DNA from: Chitinilyticum piscinae
GTDB lineage: Bacteria > Pseudomonadota > Gammaproteobacteria > Burkholderiales > Chitinibacteraceae
Length of the DNA: 64,000 nt
Direction: 5' to 3'
Assembly: GCF_015223195.1 (NCBI RefSeq)
Contig: NZ_JADFUA010000002.1
Span: forward strand, 248,001-312,000
Both the position numbers and the translations under genes were made by a program. Each line of letters begins with the position of its first letter. Positions within the stretch are counted from its first letter, which is position 1. Below the pieces are notes generated by a model. It had not been told where the DNA came from, made no database searches, and was given only the letters and a program-made list of their open reading frames with translations. This document shows positions 59,983-64,000 of this stretch, in pieces.

Positions 59983-60666
59983 ATGAGCTATCTCGACCAA
60001 TTCCTGTTCGGGATTTACCCGTACATCGCGCTGGCGATTTTCCTGTTCGGCTCGCTGGTGCGCTTCGAGCGCGAACAGTACACCTGGAAGGCCGATTCCA
60101 CCCAGTTGCTGCACCGTGGTGCGCTGATCACGGGCTCGCGCCTGTTCCACTTCGGCGTGATCGGCGTGTTCCTCGGTCACCTGGGTGGGCTGCTGACGCC
60201 CCTGTCGGTGTGGCATGCGCTGGGCGTGGCACCGGAAGCCAAGCAGATTCTGGCAATAGCTGCTGGTGGCATTCTGGGCGGCATCGGCCTGCTCGGCTTG
60301 CTGATCCTGCTGCATCGTCGCCTCAGCAATGAGCGCCTCGCTGCCGTGACGCCGCTGCGCGACAAGGTGCTGCTGTCCTGGCTGCTGGTGACCTTGGGTC
60401 TGGGGCTGGCGACCATTCCGGTGTCGATGGGGCATATGGATGGCCAGATGATGATGCTGTTCATGGAGTGGGCGCAGCGCATCGTGACCTTCCGCGGTGA
60501 TGCGGCCAGCTTTGTCGCCGGAGCGCCGCTGGTGTTCAAGCTGCACATCTTCTTCGGGCTCTCCTTCTTCATCATCTTCCCGTTCACCCGCATGGTGCAC
60601 GCGTGGAGCGGCTTCGGCAGCGTCGGCTATATCACTCGCGCCTGGCAGCTGGTACGCCCGCGCTGA
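59983..60666 (+). CDS. narI: Respiratory nitrate reductase gamma subunit NarI
   Basis: 227 residues from the ATG at 59983 with AAGGAG upstream. Five membrane helices form the di-heme cytochrome b anchor that oxidises quinol. Heme-ligand His candidates are in SRLFHFGVIGVFLGHLGG and in LVFKLHIFFGLSFF, FTRMVHAWSG. The start SYLDQFLFGIYPYIALAIFL matches the family. It ends the catalytic nar operon. Confidence 0.97.
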   Translation: MSYLDQFLFGIYPYIALAIFLFGSLVRFEREQYTWKADSTQLLHRGALITGSRLFHFGVIGVFLGHLGGLLTPLSVWHALGVAPEAKQILAIAAGGILGGIGLLGLLILLHRRLSNERLAAVTPLRDKVLLSWLLVTLGLGLATIPVSMGHMDGQMMMLFMEWAQRIVTFRGDAASFVAGAPLVFKLHIFFGLSFFIIFPFTRMVHAWSGFGSVGYITRAWQLVRPR

Positions 60667-60675
60667 CACAAACCG

Positions 60676-60699
60676 GCACCGGGGTGTTTGCCCCGGTGC
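60676..60699 (+). terminator. Stem-loop between narI and ppiC
   Basis: GCACCGGGG/CCCCGGTGC stem with 6-nt loop, no T-run. It may attenuate or process the transcript between narI and the isomerase gene. Confidence 0.5.
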
Positions 60700-60802
60700 T
60701 GAACAACGCCCGGGTGCCGGTCCTGTCGCGGTCGTGCAGTTTGCCGATTGCCACCGCGACCTGACCGGCATCCCGGCGTTTCTGCATTCAAAGGAGAGTC
60801 GC

Positions 60803-61540
60803 ATGGCCATTCTGGTAAACGGTGTGGAAATCACCGACGCAATGATCGAGGCCGAGCTGCCACACCATCAGCAGGCGGCCAAACCGCTGGATGCCGCCGT
60901 GCAGGAGCTGATCCTGCGCGAAGTGCTGCAGCAGGAAGCCGCCAGCCAGGGCTTTGCCGGCGAAGACGCCATTGCCGATCTGCTGGACAGCGCCATTCGC
61001 ATCCCTGCCGCTGATGACGCGGCCTGCCGCCAGTGGTACGAGCAGCATCCGCAGGCCTTTGTGCATGGCGAGCTGGCTGCGGCCAGCCATATCTTGTTCC
61101 AGGTGACCGACAGCGTGCCACTGGATCTGTTGCGTGCGAAGGCCCAAGGGGTATTGGCCGAGTTGCAAGAAAAGCCGGAGCTTTTCGGGCAATACGCCAG
61201 GCAGTATTCCAACTGCCCCTCCAGTGACGTGGACGGTAGTCTGGGGCAGTTCGGCCGCGGGCAGATGGTGCCCGAATTCGAGAAAGTCGTCTTTGCGCTG
61301 GAGGAGGGCACGATTGCGCCAAGACTGGTGGAAACGCGCTTCGGCCTGCACATCGTGCGCTGCGAACGCAAGGTAGCCGGCATTCGCGCGCCCTTCGCAG
61401 CGGTGCAGCAGCGCATTGCCGACTACCTCAGCGATGCGGCCACCCGGCAAGCCATGAATCACTATCTGCAGCAGCTGGCTGGCAAGGCCAGAATCGAAGG
61501 CTTCGAGCTGGCCGTGCCGGCATCACCGTTGCTGCAATAG
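60803..61540 (+). CDS. Parvulin-type (PpiC/NifM-like) peptidyl-prolyl isomerase
   Basis: 245 residues from ATG 60803 with AAGGAGAG upstream. The N-terminal helical part (1-90) is SurA/NifM-like; the parvulin domain (about 92-200) has ASHILFQV, FGQYARQYSNCPSSDVDGSLGQFGRGQMVPEFEKVVFALEEG in pieces, and VETRFGLHIVRC. No signal peptide, so cytoplasmic. Such isomerases follow narI in several denitrifiers and probably help nitrate reductase maturation. A degenerate 49-bp repeat lies inside it. Confidence 0.85.
   Translation: MAILVNGVEITDAMIEAELPHHQQAAKPLDAAVQELILREVLQQEAASQGFAGEDAIADLLDSAIRIPAADDAACRQWYEQHPQAFVHGELAAASHILFQVTDSVPLDLLRAKAQGVLAELQEKPELFGQYARQYSNCPSSDVDGSLGQFGRGQMVPEFEKVVFALEEGTIAPRLVETRFGLHIVRCERKVAGIRAPFAAVQQRIADYLSDAATRQAMNHYLQQLAGKARIEGFELAVPASPLLQ
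61149..61197. repeat. 49-bp bipartite palindrome, copy inside the ppiC-type gene
   Basis: GGGTAT at 61149 and ATACGC at 61192. The ends TTGGCC and GGGCAA next to the termini are partly complementary. It encodes GVLAELQEKPELFGQYA. Confidence 0.5.
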
Positions 61541-61553
61541 GCAGGGCCCGGCC

Positions 61554-62747
61554 ATGCTTCAGCCGTTCGCCCGACCGTTCAGCGCGCCGCACCGCCTGGG
61601 TTTTCTTTGTGGTGGCGCGGTACTGCTGACCGGTTTTCTGCTATGGGGGATCGAGCTGCTGCTGCGCGAGGGCGGTGTGCTGCTGCCGGGTATTCCGCCG
61701 CTGTTCTGGCATGGCTATGTGATGCTGTATGGCTTCTTTCCGCTGTTCATGCTGGGTTTCATCTACACGGCGGGGCCGCGCTGGCTGAATGTCACCGTGC
61801 CGCCGCGCCGCCATTACGCACCGGTGGTGCTGCTGTATGCCACGGGCAGCGTGCTGGCCTTGCTGGCGCGCGCCTTGCCCTGGCTGCTGCTGCCGGCACT
61901 GCTGTTGCATCTGGCCGGCTGGACGCTGGCCTGCCTGATCTGGTTTCGCCTGATCGCCCGCAGCCCGGCCGCCGACAAACTGCATGCGCGGCTGGTGGCG
62001 CTGGCCTTCCAGCTGGGGCTGGCGGGGCTGGCCGCACTGCTGCTGTGGGCGCTGAACGGCGACGCCGAGCTGTGGTTGCACGGAGTACAGCTGGGCGTGT
62101 GGGGATTGCTGCTGCCGGTGTTTCTGACCATCTGCCACCGCATGCTGCCGTTTTTCAGCGGCAATGTGCTGCAACCCTACCTGCCGTGGCGTCCAGACTG
62201 GCTCTTGTATACCTGGGTGGGGTGTTGCTTGCTAGATCTTTTCCTTGAATGGCTGCAGCTCAATACCCTGATTATTGATCTGCCATTTGCTGCCTTACTG
62301 CTGTACACCTCCTGGCGCTGGCAGCTGCGGCGTGCGTTCGCGGTGAAGCTGCTGGTGATGTTGCACGCGGCCTTTGCCTGGGCCGGACTCGCACTGCTGC
62401 TCTTCAGCATCAGCGAACTGCTGGGGCTGGCCGGGCGTGCGGGGCTGGGGCTGGCGCCGCTGCATGCCCTGACGCTGGGCTTTTTCTGCACCATGCTGCT
62501 GGGTTTTGTCACCCGGGTGACGCTGGGGCATTCGGGGCGGCCACTGATTGCGGGCGGGCTGGCATGGACTTGCTACTGGCTGATGCATGGGGTGGCGCTG
62601 ACCCGGGTCGTGGGCGAGATCGTGCCGGTATTCGGCCACTATGGCTATCTGCTGGCGATGGGCATGGCGCTCGTGGCGCTGGCGCTATGGGGGCGCGTCT
62701 ACCTGCCGATGTACTGGCAGGCCCGCATAGATGGGCAGGCCGACTAG
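61554..62747 (+). CDS. nnrS: NnrS family heme/copper membrane protein
   Basis: 397 residues with about 12 membrane helices. Conserved pieces are HRLGFLCGGAVLL, FWHGYVMLYGFFPLFMLGFIYTAGPRWL in part, CHRMLPFFSGNVL, HALTLGFFCTMLLGFVTRVTLGHSGRP in pieces. NnrS proteins protect cells against NO stress and iron loss and are usually NsrR/NnrR controlled. It is in line with ppiC (13 nt gap) and its stop overlaps that of the convergent antiporter gene by 3 bp. Confidence 0.9.
   Translation: MLQPFARPFSAPHRLGFLCGGAVLLTGFLLWGIELLLREGGVLLPGIPPLFWHGYVMLYGFFPLFMLGFIYTAGPRWLNVTVPPRRHYAPVVLLYATGSVLALLARALPWLLLPALLLHLAGWTLACLIWFRLIARSPAADKLHARLVALAFQLGLAGLAALLLWALNGDAELWLHGVQLGVWGLLLPVFLTICHRMLPFFSGNVLQPYLPWRPDWLLYTWVGCCLLDLFLEWLQLNTLIIDLPFAALLLYTSWRWQLRRAFAVKLLVMLHAAFAWAGLALLLFSISELLGLAGRAGLGLAPLHALTLGFFCTMLLGFVTRVTLGHSGRPLIAGGLAWTCYWLMHGVALTRVVGEIVPVFGHYGYLLAMGMALVALALWGRVYLPMYWQARIDGQAD
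62220..62268. repeat. 49-bp bipartite palindrome, copy inside nnrS
   Basis: GGGTGT (one mismatch) at 62220 and exact ATACCC at 62263; the right arm GGCTGCAGCTCAATACCC carries the CTGCAG core seen in the copies at 21510 and 32562. Confidence 0.6.
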
Positions 62748-64000
62748 CGCTGGCTGCCGGTTTCGCTGGCGCTGCCTGCAGGCAGCTTGAGCCCCACGCT
62801 TGTGATCTGCCCCTGCTCGATGGCGTGTACAGTGAGCCATACGCGCCCCAGCGCAATCTGATCGCCGACCACCGCCGGGCGATGCAGTGCGTGCCGGATC
62901 CACTCAGCCAATGTCTGGTCTTCGGGGCCGGGCAGGCTGCAGCCACAGAACAGCGACACCTCGCCGAGTTCCGCATCACCATGCAGATAGAATTCGCCAA
63001 AGAACCGGGTCGCCGGCAGCGTGGCTTCGCTGTGGGACGCGGCAAAATGGTCGCCCAGCTCGGCCATGTCGGCGTCCGCCGCGGCCAGCAGTACCAGATC
63101 GCCGGGGCGAAAGCGCAGTCCCGCTTCACGATGCAGCAGCATGCCCTGGCGCCAGACCCCCAGCACCTCGACCACCCCGTGCCTGATTGGCAGCTCGGTA
63201 CTGGCGACATCGACCACATCGGCATGTTCTGCGACCCGGTATTGCAGCAACTGCCAGTCCTGCGTATCGGCGTCATGCAGGCCATGCTGCGAGAGTGGAT
63301 CAGGATAGCCGGGGATGTCCACTTTCAGTTTGCGCGCCAGCCAGCCCAGCGTGCTGCCCTGAATGAGCAGCGAGCAGACCACCACGGCCAGCGCCGCATC
63401 GAACATCAGCAGGGCATGATCAAGCCCTGCCAGCAGCGGGAACACCGCCAGAACGATGGGCACCGCACCGCGCAGCCCCACCCAGCTGATGAAGACCATT
63501 TCCCGCCAGCGAAAGCGCAGCCAGGGCAGGCACAGCATCACGCTGAGCGGGCGGGCCACCAGCATCAGGAACAGCGCAATCGGCAACAGCAGCGGCAGCT
63601 CGGGCAACAGACGCGACGGCGTGGACAGCAGCCCCAACAAGAGAAACATGCTGGCCTGAGCCAGCCAGGCCATACCGTCCAGCACATGCAAATTGTGATC
63701 GCGCGCCTGCATGGGGCGGTTGCCGATCAGCATGCCGGCGCAATACACCGCCAGAAAACCGCTTCCGCCCAGCTTGGCCGTGGCCCCGAACAGTGCCAGT
63801 GCACTGCCCAGCAGCAGCAGCGGATGCAGGCTTTCCGGCAGGAGCAGGCGGCGCGTCAAGCGCCAGATCAGCCAGCCTCCGGCGACACCCGCCAGCAGGC
63901 CGATGCCGAACTGGCGGATGAACTCCATCACCATCATCCCGACGGTCACTGCACCGCTTTGCACCATGGCAATCAGCATGATGACCAGGAAAATCGCCAT
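62744..64000 (-). CDS. CPA1-type K+(Na+)/H+ antiporter, NhaP2/CvrA-like, N-terminus outside window
   Basis: 418 residues visible; the true start lies beyond 64000, since the first visible residues MAIFLVIMLIA are an internal helix. The membrane domain continues to about residue 215, with LLLLGSALALFGATAKLGGSGFLAVYCAGMLIGNR and FISWVGLRGAVPIVLAVFPL. A TrkA-C domain (VVEVLGVWRQGMLLHREAGLRFRPGDLVLLA in part) and a CorC/HlyC-type C-terminal domain follow. It is like NhaP2/CvrA, which exchanges K+ for protons under osmotic stress. Confidence 0.85.
   Translation of the reverse strand: MAIFLVIMLIAMVQSGAVTVGMMVMEFIRQFGIGLLAGVAGGWLIWRLTRRLLLPESLHPLLLLGSALALFGATAKLGGSGFLAVYCAGMLIGNRPMQARDHNLHVLDGMAWLAQASMFLLLGLLSTPSRLLPELPLLLPIALFLMLVARPLSVMLCLPWLRFRWREMVFISWVGLRGAVPIVLAVFPLLAGLDHALLMFDAALAVVVCSLLIQGSTLGWLARKLKVDIPGYPDPLSQHGLHDADTQDWQLLQYRVAEHADVVDVASTELPIRHGVVEVLGVWRQGMLLHREAGLRFRPGDLVLLAAADADMAELGDHFAASHSEATLPATRFFGEFYLHGDAELGEVSLFCGCSLPGPEDQTLAEWIRHALHRPAVVGDQIALGRVWLTVHAIEQGQITSVGLKLPAGSASETGSQR

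Overview
The window is about 64 kb of high-GC proteobacterial DNA. The gene content points to a betaproteobacterium, most likely Neisseriales of the Chitinibacteraceae type: an E. coli-like RecBCD, GreB, MutS and ThyA, a secreted GH18 chitinase with paired chitin-binding domains, and a full respiratory nitrate reductase / NO detoxification set. The genus assignment is inference. No rRNA, tRNA, transposase, integrase or CRISPR array was seen.

Layout. 1-1.1 kb: 5' end of tpiA and a GlpR repressor, with GlpR-like half-sites between them. 1.3-12.9 kb: housekeeping genes (mutS, rluB, greB, an orphan histidine kinase, thyA, a FbpC-type ABC ATPase overlapping a YgjP-like metallopeptidase, a lipoprotein, satP). 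13-28.4 kb: recD, recB and recC, all on the minus strand but separated from each other. Each is followed by a small overlapping ORF, and a LysR/DMT pair and an AT-rich ORF sit among them. 28.5-31.3 kb: an alpha/beta hydrolase, two DUF3617 paralogues and a YceH-type protein. 31.4-38.7 kb: molybdenum cofactor genes moaA-mobB-moeA-moaD-moaE-(mobA::moaC fusion), followed by narX-narL. 38.7-40.2 kb: a DUF3079 gene and a small integron-cassette-like segment with one convincing attC. 40.2-44.4 kb: mog, a VF530-type gene, narK1 and narK2. 44.5-47.3 kb: chitinase. 47.3-53.6 kb: TehA-like and CopD-like membrane proteins, nsrR, a hemerythrin, norB (quinol type), DUF2249 and ytfE. 54-62.7 kb: narGHJI, a PpiC isomerase and nnrS. 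62.7-64 kb: a CPA1 K+/H+ antiporter truncated by the window edge.

How it works together. NarX/NarL sense nitrate. NarK1/NarK2 import it and export nitrite. NarGHI reduces nitrate at the quinol pool with molybdo-bis-MGD made by the adjacent Moa/Moe/Mob/Mog enzymes. NsrR, NorB, YtfE, the hemerythrin protein and NnrS deal with nitric oxide. No nitrite reductase lies in the window.

The most unusual signal is a dispersed 49-bp bipartite palindrome, GGGTAT-N37-ATACCC, found by eye about 15 times. It occurs both between genes and inside conserved coding sequence (recB, recD, mobB, narK1, narJ, ppiC, nnrS), always with the same end-to-end length. I do not recognise it as a described element.
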